Source: Litoditis marina (lineage: Eukaryota; Nematoda; Chromadorea; Rhabditida; Rhabditidae). From it: a stretch of 64,000 bases of DNA. The stretch spans positions 17,669,632 through 17,733,631 of the forward strand of contig OZ038435.1 of the NCBI GenBank assembly GCA_964036275.1. Reading direction: 5' to 3'. This document shows positions 12,601-24,800 of the stretch, piece by piece. The notes under the pieces were generated by a model. It was not told where the DNA came from and did not search any database. It saw only the letters and a list, made by a program, of their open reading frames with translations. Position numbers and translations under genes: made by a program. How positions within the stretch are numbered: the first letter of the stretch is position 1; each line of letters begins with the position of its first letter.

Positions 12601-15600
12601 AAACATTACAGTACATTACATATACTAAACAGCATCTGATTACAGTACACGCAAGCTGCCTCCGTGTGTCTCGAAGAAGTACGTGAAAATTCTAGGGGAA
12701 ACATGCCAACACGTGCCCCCATTATTCATGCCGCTGATAGACCCCGAATCATTTGACAACTCATGCAAGTTAGTCTTTCAAACTATTTCGTCCGAGAATA
12801 ACCATTTTGGAAACTTTGTACGAGTATGTATCAAGGTTGTTAATGTTAATCGGTATACATTGTGTTCAAACGTTCAAGACGTTACAAGACCAAAGAAGAT
12901 TAAGACGCCCACTAGGTCAAGACGTTTGTTCAAGAGTCGTATATTTGGCTGCAAGTCGTGTGTGCAGATCGATACCATTGGTTCACATTCAACACCACAT
13001 TTTGTTGTCTAGATCGAAATACAAAACAAGCTATACATACAATACAACACAATAGAAAAACAAGTTGTGCTGTATCCTGTATGCGAAAACGAGCGGCATG
13101 TGGACCAATCCTAGCGCTTCTGTTCCTCAAACTTTAATTGATAGAGGTATTGCGGACTGAATAGGAACGGACTGTACGGACTGAAGCGTTTGGATTGGAC
13201 TCTGTGCTTCTTTGAGACGGAAAACGTCTATACTAGGAGTATAGACGTTTTCTGTATAGAAGTATAGAAGTATAGAAGTATAGAAGTATAGAAGTATAGA
13301 AGTATTGTATAGGAGTATAGAAGTATAGAAGTATTGTATAGGAGTATAGAAGTATAGAAGTATAGAAGTATAGAAGTATAGAAGTATTGTATAGGAGTAT
13401 AGAAGTATAGAAGTATTGTATAGGAGTATAGAAGTATAGAAGTATAGAAGTATAGAAGTGTTGTATAGAAGTATTGTATAGAAGTATAGAAGTATTGTAT
13501 AGAAGTATAGAAGTATTGTATAGGAGTATAGAAGTATTGTATAGGAGTATAGAAGTATGGAAGTATAGAAGTACAAGGTGGGCGCCGGCGGCTAAAGCAG
13601 CCTCCTCCTTCCTTGTTTTAACTCCAGGCTGGCGAGCTTCTCGGAGTATTTGTCCAATTTTCACCCTATATGCCGACGATTTATCAACCATTTAAATCAC
13701 GTTTTCTCAACGTGAGGCGCAATAGTTTCTACCACATTTAGAGCCACACTCTACCTAACATGGAGCGCAACATTTCTCCCCGACATACTTACATAGAACA
13801 CGACTTCCTCCCCAACATAGAGCGCGACCTGTCTTCTCCCTAACATAGTGTGCGTCATATCTCCCTATCAGAGAGCGCGTCATATCTCCCTAACAAAGAG
13901 CGCGACATATCTCTCTAACAGAGAGCGCGACATCTCTCCCTAACAGAGAGCGCGACATCTCTCCCTAACAGAGAGCGCGACATCTCTCCCTAACATAAAG
14001 CGCAACAGCTCTCCTCAACATAGAGCGCGAAATCTCTCCCTAACATAGAGCGCGAGACCTTTCTTTCACATATAGCGTAACATTTCTCCCTAATATACTT
14101 ACATAGAACACGACTTCCTCCCTAACATAGAGCGCGACATCCTCCCTAACGTATAGCGCGACATTTCTTCGCCCTAAAAGAGAGCGCGACATCTCTTCCT
14201 AACATAGAGCGCGAGACCTTTCTTTCACATAGAGCGCGACAATTATACCTAACAGAGCGTGAGTTAGTTTCTCAACATAGAGCTCTTCTCGCACCATAGT
14301 TCACCTGAACATACAGCGCGCGAGCTATCTTTAACATGGAGCGCGAGAGCCCCTTTATATCAGAGAGTGAGACGATTTTTTTTAACATGACATGAGCACG
14401 ACAACCTTAACATTCCCCGAAAAGTTTTCAATGCAACGGTCTGAACTATTATTTCGAAATGATTTTCTCCACCTTTCACCACCTCTTTCAGCCATATTCC
14501 GTAACCGTAAGCTTAATCATAGAGCAGTAACAACATGGAAAAAAATCTATTTTTTGTCTACTTGTTTCTGGGTGTTGAGGTTCTTCTTGGTTCTCCGGTC
14601 TTGAACAGCGGTTTTCCTCTCCACGGGCGACCGGCTCAGCGGCTTCTCCGAGAGTAGATCCGTTTTCGTCCATTCGCCCAGTCCCGTCCAGAGCAGCCAT
14701 CCTTCGAGCGAACACACCGTTCGAATGGCTCTCTCCGCTCAGCGCCGCGCTTATATGCTTGATTTTTCCACGCACGTGCACTCTTTGTTAGACCCGTCTC
14801 TCCAGTCTACTCTGACGTGAAACTCGTCCTTTATTGAGAAAGCTCACAGCCAAAACTGCAACCCAGCCGCAGCTTATTCAAAGTGGGCAAAAATGAAAAT
14901 CAGCAAAAGCACGTATCGCTCACGCGCCTTTTCCCAAAACCAACTACAAAGTGCAACTTTTCGCTCATTTCTCGACCAAAAGGGCAAATGCATCATTGGA
15001 ATCACACACTTTTTCCTTCAAACAGACAGACAGACCAAACAACGCAAATATATTAATAGACAAGGTAGGTCGCCGGCGGCTAAAGCCGCCTCCGCCTCCC
15101 TTGTTTTTATTCCAGGCTGGCGAGCTCTTATAGGAGTTTTTGTTTAATTTTCGCTCCATTTGCTGAACTCACGTTTGTCTCGACCACGTTTATCACGTTT
15201 TTATCAACATGAGGCGCAATGATTTCTACTACATGAAGCAGGACATCTCTCTCCAACATAGAGCGGAACATCTCTCTTTAGTCTTTAACATAAAGCGCGA
15301 GATCTCTCTCTAACATAGAGCGCGAGACCTTTCAACATAGGGCGCGAGATCTTTCTCTAACAACATAGAGCGCGAGACTTTTCAACGTAGGGCGCGATCT
15401 CTCTCTCTCTCTTTCTCTAACATAGAGCGCGAGACTTGTCAACATAGGGCGCGATACTTCTCCCTAACATAGGGCGCGAGACCTCTTTCTAACATAGAGC
15501 GTGTGACATTCCCCTAACAGAGAACTTGAGACCTCTCTCTAACATAGGGCGCGGGAGTTCTCTCTAACGTAGGGCGCGAGACTTCTCAACGTAGGGCGCC

Positions 15601-18600
15601 AGACTTCTCCCTAATATAGGGCACGGGAGTTCTCCCTAACATAGGGCGCGAGACCTCTATCTAACATAGAGCGTGAGACCTTTCCATAACAGAGAACTCG
15701 AGACCTCTCTCCAACATAGGGCGCGGGAGTTCTCCCTAACATAGGGCGCGCGACTTCTCTCTAACATAGGGCGCGCGACTTCTCTCTAACATAGAGCGCG
15801 AGACTTTTCCTTAACATAGAGCGCGAGACCTCTTTCTAACATGGGGCGCGGAAGTGACCCGTAACAACAATTAGTTTCAAAACAGCAAAACCCGAGAACA
15901 ACACAGTAAAAAAATTATTTTTGTCTACATTTTTTGGGGTGCAGAGTTTCTTTTTCTCTAATCCAATCCACGGCAACAGCTCCAGTCCAGGGCATCCTCG
16001 AGGCGAACAGAGCGTTCGAATGGCTCTCCCCCCTTCCCGCCGCGCTTTTATACCCATTTTCCTACCCCGTTAAGCCATTCCTGTTAACGTGATCGCGTGA
16101 AACTCGTCTACCCAGTTAAGATGCACTTGCTATTGCTCAACTGCCCAGCACCAACCGATTTCGAGAAATGAAATCTCACGTTATCTCACGTTATGGAAAA
16201 ATCGCCGGCTTCAGTTTTCGGCCCATTTTCCGGCTAAAAGTGCAAAAATGATGGAATTTGCCTCAACAAACAGACAGACAGACAGACAGACCAAGCAAGC
16301 GAAATATACAAAGGACAAGGAAGGTACCCCGGGCTGACGCCCGGGTCCCTTCCTTGATGATTCCAGGCTGAGAGGAGCTTCCTGGCTTATTTAGCTTCAT
16401 CTTCACTCTGTTCGCGAACTCGTATTTTTGAGCATAGATCGCGAGGATTCTCCGTAACACAGAGCGTGATAGAGCGCAAAAACCTTTCTTAAAAAAGTTC
16501 TTCTCAGCATAGAGCGTGGATCGTGGAAGTTCCTCTTAGCAAAGAGCGCGGGAGTTCTCCTCAACATAAAGCGTGGAAGTTCTCCTCAGCATAGAGCGCG
16601 GAAATTCTCCTTAGCATAGAGCGCGGAAGTTCTCCTTAGCATAGCATTCTCGTTAACATAGAGCGTGGAAGTCCTCCTTAGCATAGAGCTCGAAAGTTCT
16701 CCATAGCATAGAGCTCGAAAGTTCTCCTTAGCATAGCATTCTCGTTAACATAGAGCGTGGAAGTCCTCCTTAGCATAGAGCGCGAGCGTTCTCCTCAACA
16801 TAGAGCGCGATAAAATGGATATCACGTGTGTTTTTTACATTCCCAAATTCAAATCCCAACAACAGCCGACTGCAATGGGTTTGGAAATGAAAAGCAGCCA
16901 ATTTTACGTTTTCCACGTCCTCTCCCTTCTTCTTTTCCAACTACAAAGTGCATCATTTCTTCTCCGTTTCTCGACCAAAAAGCATTTGCCTCAGACATAC
17001 ACACACACACACACACCAAGCAACGGCTTTATATTAGTAGTAGATTGTATAGAAGTATAGAAGTATTGAATATTCACGTTCACGGGTTGCATTCTGGTGA
17101 GGATTGAACTTTATTGAGGATTCTAATGAGGGTGATTGCACGTTTCTGAGTTCTGCTGTGTTCAACATGTTTCACGTGACTGTGCAGTTGTCTAACAGTG
17201 ATTTTCCGAAATTTTCCATCGCCTTTTTCCATTTCTCATCCCATTTTGCCACGTGTTCATATGTGTAATAAATAAATCAATCAATCAAATTCATAGGCGT
17301 ATTGGTTGATCAATTCTATACCACCCTTCTGGCTGAAACTTGTTGGGAACAGAGAATCGAGTACGGGAATCGATTATCGACTAGTCGTTAAAGGAGGGGA
17401 AGAGGTCAAAGGTAAAGTTCTCACAAACGGCTGATTTAATGAATGTATATTTCAGGGATGTAATGAAGGTACTCGACTGCTATGAAGCATTCGAATATAG
17501 TTGTAAGGATGCCTTGAACGATGTAAAGGCATACGGAGACATGCTGGTCGGGCTGTCGAAGGCACACGTGATTTGGAAAGATTGGAGGTTGGACAGAACT
17601 AGAGAAAGAGGAAGAGAGAGAGAACAAGGGAGACTGATAGAGAAAGAGTGATAGAGAGAGAGAGAGAGAGTGATAGAGAGGGAGCGAGAGAGAGAATAAG
17701 GGAGACTGATAGAGAGAGACTGATAGAGAGAGACTGATAGAGGAAGAGTGATAGAGGAAGAGTGATAGAGGAAGAGTGATAGAGGAAGAGTGATAGAGGA
17801 AGAGTGATAGAGGAAGAGTGATAGAGGGAGAGTGATAGAGGGAGAGTGATAGAGGGAGATTGATAGAGGGAGAGAGAGAGTGATAGAGGGAGATAGATAG
17901 ACGTACAAGTAGAAATCTTTCCGGTTGATCTTCATGAATATTGATCTGAAATTTATACTTACACTCAAACAGAAGAAAGAGTTCATACTTACACCTCTAT
18001 ATACAACAGAACAACACGGAAATTCTTCCAAAGTGTTGCATAATAATTATGACAATGTAATAAATAGCTCTAAAAATACGAAAATTAAACAGATCAAAAC
18101 TCATTCTATCTCGAACCGAGCACACGAAAAGAAGATTCTGAACCAATCTATTAATTTTACTAACGTTTAAAGTAACCACTTACAAAATAAGAGAAAAAAT
18201 AACTAAGAGAACACCCGACCGACGAGCGGTTGCGCAGTCGAGAAGTGGAGGGCGGTTTGAAAACAACCTCAATAACATCAATAACATATCTGGCGGTACT
18301 CGCGCTCGCAGGGCCCCCTGCCCGGCGGGTTATTCCAGTGAGCAAGTACCGGTATTGTCGCGCGCAAGTACCGATTTTTGCTATTGTCCCGCGATACTAC
18401 CGACTCATTGCCTGAGTAGATAGAGATAGAGGGAGATAGATAGAGAGAGAAGGATGAGAGAGAGAGAAGGGTGAGAGAGAAGAATGAGAGAGAGAGAAGG
18501 ATGAGAGAGAGAGAAGGATGAGAGAGAGAGAAGGATGAGAGAGAGAGAGAACGAGAACGAGAGAGAGCGAGATGGGTGAGAACGAGATGGATGAGAGAAA

Positions 18601-18786
18601 GAAAGATGGATGAGAGAAAGAAAGATGGATGAGAGAAAGAGAGAGATGACCAAGTATTTTTTTTTGAATGTTTTCAGAATACTCGAATGTACCGAAAAGC
18701 TGCCAGCGTTCATGGGTTCTCCCGCGGAGAAGTTATTTACTTTGACCTCGATCGCCATTTTGATGATTCTTATTATGTTGAGATAG
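8179..18786 (+). CDS. Gene C: six-cysteine secreted/GPI-like family protein, 152 aa
   Basis: Exons: 8179-8195, 12083-12160, 12646-12768, 17456-17587 and 18678-18786. They sum to 459 nt with one open frame, and all four introns are phase 2 with GT...AG ends (donors GTTTGT, GTAAGT, GTTAGT, GTTGGA; acceptors TTTCAG, TTACAG, TTTCAG, TTTCAG). Residues 1-20 form a signal peptide (MRVPLR then a hydrophobic run ending LVGA). Cysteines at 39, 52, 72, 81, 89 and 121 give spacings 12-19-8-7-31, as in genes A and B. The last 20 or so residues are hydrophobic with almost no cytoplasmic part, after a small-residue stretch GSPA, as in GPI-anchor signals. N31-N32-T33 is a glycosylation sequon. The LVG...DWR segment closely matches gene B. 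Introns hold CT/GA tracts and the 13.2-17.1 kb composite repeat. I recognise no known family; the function is unknown. The gene model is strong by frame and homology but untested by transcripts. Confidence 0.78.
8196..11210 (+). repeat. CT-rich intron 1 of gene C with repeated 'gaacactgttcaacc' block
   Basis: About 3 kb of pyrimidine-rich DNA (CTCTCT, CTACCTCT, TTTCTCTC) on the coding strand. Embedded at irregular 100-200 bp steps (near 8750, 8920, 9050, 9160, 9300, 9510 and 10195) is a diverged block reading 'tctgaggaacactgttcaac' followed by 'cctcgacacagacatcc'. The Ser/Leu-rich open frames here are artefacts of the CT repeat. Confidence 0.85.
11211..11625. repeat. Insertion-like block within intron 1 of gene C
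   Basis: This segment interrupts the CT tract and has quite different composition. It carries repeated 'ggcagttagaggggtag'-type words at 11220, 11292, 11335 and 11503, with an inverted match at 11560-11600 ('ggctaagtcccagattttcg'). A related copy of the latter lies near 7440-7460. A B-box-like GTTCGAGTC at 11456-11464 hints at a tRNA-derived SINE, but no good A-box is present. Best described as a mobile-element remnant of unknown class. Confidence 0.35.
13244..13572 (+). repeat. 'agaagtat' minisatellite in intron 3 of gene C
   Basis: Tandem 10-bp-type units 'tatagaagta' interspersed with longer units containing 'ttgtatagga'. It directly precedes the first composite unit. A short copy of the same motif reappears at 17046-17069, immediately after the third composite unit, so the motif brackets the whole 13.57-17.05 kb block. 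Confidence 0.9.
13573..15062 (-). repeat. Composite repeat unit 1
   Basis: Oriented by its TATA box, the unit reads on the minus strand. It has TATA-like ATATAA (14751-14756), an ATG at 14700 opening a 70-codon frame down to 14488, then an array of about 25-bp units at 13740-14380 (plus-strand form 'taacagagagcgcgacatc'), and a hairpin at 13587-13602 (GGCGGC-TAAA-GCAGCC, one mismatch). It lies antisense within gene C intron 3. It is homologous to units 2 and 3. A non-autonomous mobile element or ncRNA-type unit is possible. Confidence 0.6.
15063..16319 (-). repeat. Composite repeat unit 2
   Basis: Same order as unit 1: TATAAAAG on the minus strand (16045-16052), an ATG at 15995 opening a 26-codon frame (15915-15995) that ends in a related Cys/Arg/Gln/Lys stretch, an array of 25-bp units with 'catagggcgcgagac' (15230-15850), and a perfect hairpin GGCGGC-TAAA-GCCGCC at 15075-15090. 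Its plus-strand right end carries 'cagacagacagaccaagcaa', matching the end of unit 1. Confidence 0.6.
16320..17048 (-). repeat. Composite repeat unit 3, shortened
   Basis: Contains hairpin CCCGGGC-TGAC-GCCCGGG (16328-16345), then the shared 'attccaggctg' block, then an array of 25-bp units 'cttagcatagagcgcggaag' (16430-16810). The promoter-like part seen in units 1 and 2 is missing, and the unit ends in a CA-repeat region (16996-17014). The hairpin sequence differs from units 1 and 2 although pairing is kept. Confidence 0.55.
17588..18677 (+). repeat. GA-rich intron 4 of gene C
   Basis: Intron 4 of gene C. It contains purine tracts: 'gatagaggaagagt' repeats at 17600-17900 and 'gatgagagagagagaag' repeats at 18415-18650. 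Between them lies AT-rich sequence and a GC-rich segment around 18290-18400 with two 'gcaagtaccg' copies. The serine/leucine-rich frames on the minus strand are shadows of these tracts. Confidence 0.8.
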
Positions 18787-18890
18787 AATGAAGATTTGTG
18801 ACAGTTTCACTCTCTTTGTCCACTGCATTCTGTTTTCGCAGTCACAGTTTTTACTGTACTCCCAAATACGAAAATTGTAAGAAACTATTC

Positions 18891-21800
18891 AGAGAACTTT
18901 CAGCAGAATTTCCACTCGTTGAATGACTTGTTGCCAGACGGGCCTAGTTTTCTCAGTTGAGAATTCCGAATAGATTTCTAGTTGGGTTATTCGAGAACTG
19001 GGAAACAGAATAGGGCGGAATTTTCCACTCGTTCAATGACTTGTTGCCAGACAGGTCTAGTTTTCTCAGTTGAGAATTCCAAATGGATTTCTAGTTGGGT
19101 AATTCGAGAACTGGAAAACAGGATAGGGCGGAATTTTCCACTCGTTCAATGACTTGTTGCCAGACGGGTCTAGTTTTCTCAGTTGAGAATTCCAAATGTA
19201 TTTCTAGTTGGGTTATTCGAGAACTGGAAAACAGGATAGGGCGGAATTTTCCACTCGTTCAATGACTTGTTGCCAGACGGGTCTAGTTTTCTCAGTTGAG
19301 AATTCCAAATGGATTTCTAGTTGGGTTATTCGAGAACTGGAAAACAGAATAGGGCGGAATTTTCCACTCGTTCAATGGCTTGTTGCCAGACGGGTCTAGT
19401 TTTCTCAGTTGAGAATTCCAAATGTATTTCTAGTTGGGTTATTCGAGAACTGGAAAACAGGATAGGGCGGAATTTTCCACTCGTTCAATGACTTGTTGCC
19501 AGACGGGTCTAGTTTTCTCAGTTGAGAATTCCAAATGGATTTCTAGTTGGGTTATTCGAGAACTGGAAAACAGAATAGGGCGGAATTTTCCACTCGTTCA
19601 ATGACTTGTTGCCAGACGGGTCTAGTTTTCTCAGTTGAGAATTCCAAATGTATTTCTAGTTGGGTTATTCGAGAACTGGAAAACAGAATAGGGCGGAATT
19701 TTCCACTCGTTCAATGACTTGTTGCCAGACGGGTCTAGTTTTCTCAGTTGAGAATTCCAAATGGATTTCTAGTTGGGTTATTCGAGAACTGGAAAACAGA
19801 ATAGGGCGGAATTTTCCACTCGTTCAATGGCTTGTTGCCAGACGGGTCTAGTTTTCTCAGTTGAGAATTCCAAATGTATTTCTAGTTGGGTTATTCGAGA
19901 ACTGGAAAACAGAATAGGGCGGAATTTTCCACTCGTTCAATGACTTGTTGCCAGACGGGTCTAGTTTTCTCAGTTGAGAATTCCAAATGGATTTCTAGTT
20001 GGGTTATTCGAGAACTGGAAAACAGAATAGGGCGGAATTTTCCACTCGTTCAATGACTTGTTGCCAGACGGGTCTAGTTTTCTCAGTTGAGAATTCCAAA
20101 TGGATTTCTAGTTGGGTTATTCGAGAACTGGAAAACAGGATAGGGCGGAATTTTCCACTCGTTCAATGACTTGTTGCCAGACGGGTCTAGTTTTCTCAGT
20201 TGAGAATTCCAAATGTATTTCTAGTTGGGTTATTCGAGAACTGGAAAACAGGATAGGGCGGAATTTTCCACTCGTTCAATGACTTGTTGCCAGACGGGTC
20301 TAGTTTTCTCAGTTGAGAATTCCAAATGGATTTCTAGTTGGGTTATTCGAGAACTGGAAAACAGAATAGGGCGGAATTTTCCAGTCGTTCAATGACTTGT
20401 TGCCAGACGGGTCTAGTTTTCTCAGTTGAGAATTCCAAATGGATTTCTAGTTGGGTTATTCGAGAACTGGAAAACAGAATAGGGCGGAATTTTCCACTCG
20501 TTCAATGACTTGTTGCCAGACGGGTCTAGTTTTCTCAGTTGAGAATTCCAAATGGATTTCTAGTTGGGTTATTCGAGAACTGGAAAACAGAATAGGGCGG
20601 AATTTTCCACTCGTTCAATGACTTGTTGCCAGACGGGTCTAGTTTTCTCAGTTGAGAATTCCAAATGGATTTCTAGTTGGGTTATTCGAGAACTGGAAAA
20701 CAGGATAGGGCGGAATTTTCCAGTCGTTCAATGACTTGTTGCCAGACGGGTCTAGTTTTCTCAGTTGAGAATTCCAAATGTAATTCTAGTTGGGTTATTC
20801 GAGAACTGGAAAACAGGATAGGGCGGAATTTTCCACTCGTTCAATGACTTGTTGCCAGACGGGTCTAGTTTTCTCAGTTGAGAATTTCAAATGTATTTCT
20901 AGTTGGGTTATTCGAGAACTGGAAAACAGGATAGGGCGGAATTTTCCAGTCGTTCAATGACTTGTTGCCAGACGGGTCTAGTTTTCTCAGTTGAGAATTC
21001 CAAATGGATTTTTAGTTGGGTTATTCGAGAACTGGAAAACAGAATAGGGCGGAATTTTCCAGTCGTTCAATGACTTGTTGCCAGACGGGTCTAGTTTTCT
21101 CAGTTGAGAATTCCAAATGGATTTCTAGTTGGGTTATTCGAGAACTGGAAAACAGGATAGGGCGGAATTTTCCAGTCGTTCAATGACTTGTTGCCAGACG
21201 GGTCTAGTTTTCTCAGTTAAGAATTCCAAATGGATTTCTAGTTGGGTTATTCGAGAACTGGAAAACAGGATAGGGCGGAATTTTCCAGTCGTTCAATGAC
21301 TTGTTGCCAGACGGGTCTAGTTTTCTCAGTTGAGAATTCCAAATGGATTTCTAGTTGGGTTATTCGAGAACTGGAAAACAGGATAGGGCGGAATTTTCCA
21401 GTCGTTCAATGACTTGTTGCCAGACGGGTCTAGTTTTCTCAGTTGAGAATTCCAAATGGATTTCTAGTTGGGTTATTCGAGAACTGGAAAACAGGATAGG
21501 GCGGAATTTTCCAGTCGTTCAATGACTTGTTGCCAGACGGGTCTAGTTTTCTCAGTTGAGAATTCCAAATGGATTTCTAGTTGGGTTATTCGAGAACTGG
21601 AAAACAGGATAGGGCGGAATTTTCCAGTCGTTCAATGACTTGTTGCCAGACGGGTCTAGTTTTCTCAGTTGAGAATTCCAAATGGATTTCTAGTTGGGTT
21701 ATTCGAGAACTGGAAAACAGGATAGGGCGGAATTTTCCAGTCGTTCAATGACTTGTTGCCAGACGGGTCTAGTTTTCTCAGTTGAGAATTCCAAATGGAT

Positions 21801-24800
21801 TTCTAGTTGGGTTATTCGAGAACTGGAAAACAGGATAGGGCGGAATTTTCCACTCGTTCAATGACTTGTTGCCAGACGGGTCTAGTTTTCTCAGTTGAGA
21901 ATTCCAAATGTATTTCTAGTTGGGTTATTCGAGAACTGGAAAACAGGATAGGGCGGAATTTTCCACTCGTTCAATGACTTGTTGCCAGACGGGTCTAGTT
22001 TTCTCAGTTGAGAATTCCAAATGGATTTCTAGTTGGGTTATTCGAGAACTGGAAAACAGAATAGGGCGGAATCTTCCACTCGTTCAATGACTTGTTGCCA
22101 GACGGGTCTAGTTTTCTCAGTTGAGAATTCCAAATGGATTTCTAGTTGGGTTATTCGAGAACTGGAAAACAGAATAGGGCGGAATTTTCCAGTCGTTCAA
22201 TGACTTGTTGCCAGACGGGTCTAGTTTTCTCAGTTGAGAATTCCAAATGTATTTCTAGTTGGGTTATTCGAGAACTGGAAAACAGGATAGGGCGGAATTT
22301 TCCACTCGTTCAATGACTTGTTGCCAGACGGGTCTAGTTTTCTCAGTTGAGAATTCCAAATGTATTTCTAGTTGGGTTATTCGAGAACTGGAAAACAGGA
22401 TAGGGCGGAATTTTCCACTCGTTCAATGACTTGTTGCCAGACGGGTCTAGTTTTCTCAGTTGAGAATTCCAAATGGATTTCTAGTTGGGTTATTCGAGAA
22501 CTGGAAAACAGAATAGGGCGGAATTTTCCACTCGTTCAATGACTTGTTGCCAGACGGGTCTAGTTTTCTCAGTTGAGAATTCCAAATGTATTTCTAGTTG
22601 GGTTATTCGAGAACTGGAAAACAGGATAGGGCGGAATTTTCCAGTCGTTCAATGACTTGTTGCCAGACGGGTCTAGTTTTCTCAGTTGAGAATTCCAAAT
22701 GGATTTTTAGTTGGGTTATTCGAGAACTGGAAAACAGAATAGGGCGGAATTTTCCAGTCGTTCAATGACTTGTTGCCAGACGGGTCTAGTTTTCTCAGTT
22801 GAGAATTCCAAATGGATTTCTAGTTGGGTTATTCGAGAACTGGAAAACAGGATAGGGCGGAATTTTCCAGTCGTTCAATGACTTGTTGCCAGACGGGTCT
22901 AGTTTTCTCCGTTGAGAATTCCAAATGGATTTCTAGTTGGGTTATTCGAGAACTGGAAAACAGGATAGGGCGGAATTTTCCAGTCGTTCAATGACTTGTT
23001 GCCAGACGGGTCTAGTTTTCTCAGTTGAGAATTCCAAATAGATTTCTAGTTGGGTTATTCGAGAACTGGAAAACAGGATAGGGCGGAATTTTCCAGTCGT
23101 TCAATGACTTGTTGCCAGACGGGTCTAGTTTTCTCAGTTGAGAATTCCAAATGGATTTCTAGTTGGGTTATTCGAGAACTGGAAAACAGGATAGGGCGGA
23201 ATTTTCCAGTCGTTCAATGACTTGTTGCCAGACGGGTCTAGTTTTCTCAGTTGAGAATTCCAAATGGATTTCTAGTTGGGTTATTCGAGAACTGGAAAAC
23301 AGGATAGGGCGGAATTTTCCAGTCGTTCAATGACTTGTTGCCAGACGGGTCTAGTTTTCTCAGTTGAGAATTCCAAATGGATTTCTAGTTGGGTTATTCG
23401 AGAACTGGAAAACAGGATAGGGCGGAATTTTCCAGTCGTTCAATGACTTGTTGCCAGACGGGTCTAGCTTTCTCAGTTGAGAATTCCAAATGGATTTCTA
23501 GTTGGGTTATTCGAGAACTGGAAAACAGGATAGGGCGGAATTTTCCACTCGCTCAATGACTTGTTGCCAGACGGGTCTAGTTTTCTCAGTTGAGAATTCC
23601 AAATGTATTTCTAGTTGGGTTATTCGAGAACTGGAAAACAGGATAGGGCGGAATTTTCCACTCGTTCAATGACTTGTTGCCAGACGGGTCTAGTTTTCTC
23701 AGTTGAGAATTCCAAATGGATTTCTAGTTGGGTTATTCGAGAACTGGAAAACAGAATAGGGCGGAATCTTCCACTCGTTCAATGACTTGTTGCCAGACGG
23801 GTCTAGTTTTCTCAGTTGAGAATTCCAAATAGATTTCTAGTTGGGTTATTCGAGAACTGGAAAACAGAATAGGGCGGAATTTTCCAGTCGTTCAATGACT
23901 TGTTGCCAGACGGGTCTAGTTTTCTCAGTTGAGAATTCCAAATGTATTTCTAGTTGGGTTATTCGAGAACTGGAAAACAGGATAGGGCGGAATTTTCCAC
24001 TCGTTCAATGACTTGTTGCCAGACGGGTCTAGTTTTCTCAGTTGAGAATTCCAAATGTATTTCTAGTTGGGTTATTCGAGAACTGGAAAACAGGATAGGG
24101 CGGAATTTTCCACTCGTTCAATCACTTGTTGCCAGACGGGTCTAGTTTTCTCAGTTGAGAATTCCAAATGGATTTCTAGTTGGGTTATTCGAGAACTGGA
24201 AAACAGAATAGGGCGGAATTTTCCACTCGTTCAATCACTTGTTGCCAGACGGGTCTAGTTTTCTCAGTTGAGAATTCCAAATGGATTTCTAGTTGGGTTA
24301 TTCGAGAACTGGAAAACAGAATAGGGCGGAATTTTCCACTCGTTCAATCACTTGTTGCCAGACGGGTCTAGTTTTCTCAGTTGAGAATTCCAAATGTATT
24401 TCTAGTTGGGTTATTCGAGAACTGGAAAACAGGATAGGGCGGAATTTTCCACTCGTTCAATGACTCGTTGCCAGACGGGTCTAGTTTTCTCAGTTGAGAA
24501 TTCACAACGGATTTCTAGTTGGGTTATTCGAGAACTGGAAAACAGAATAGGGCGGAATTTTCCACTCGTTCAATGACTTGTTGCCAGACGGGTCTAGTTT
24601 TCTCAGTTGAGAATTCCAAATGGATTTCTAGTTGGGTTATTCGAGAACTGGAAAACAGGATAGGGCGGAATTTTCCACTCGTTCAATCACTTGTTGCCAG
24701 ACGGGTCTAGTTTTCTCAGTTGAGAATTCCAAATGGATTTCTAGTTGGGTTATTCGAGAACTGGAAAACAGAATAGGGCGGAATTTTCCACTCGTTCAAT

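Noticed and set aside
13587..16345. Hairpins considered as Helitron 3' ends
   Set aside because: The sequence after each hairpin on the minus strand is CCTTGT, not the CTRR terminus, and no 5' TC end or Rep/helicase gene is visible.
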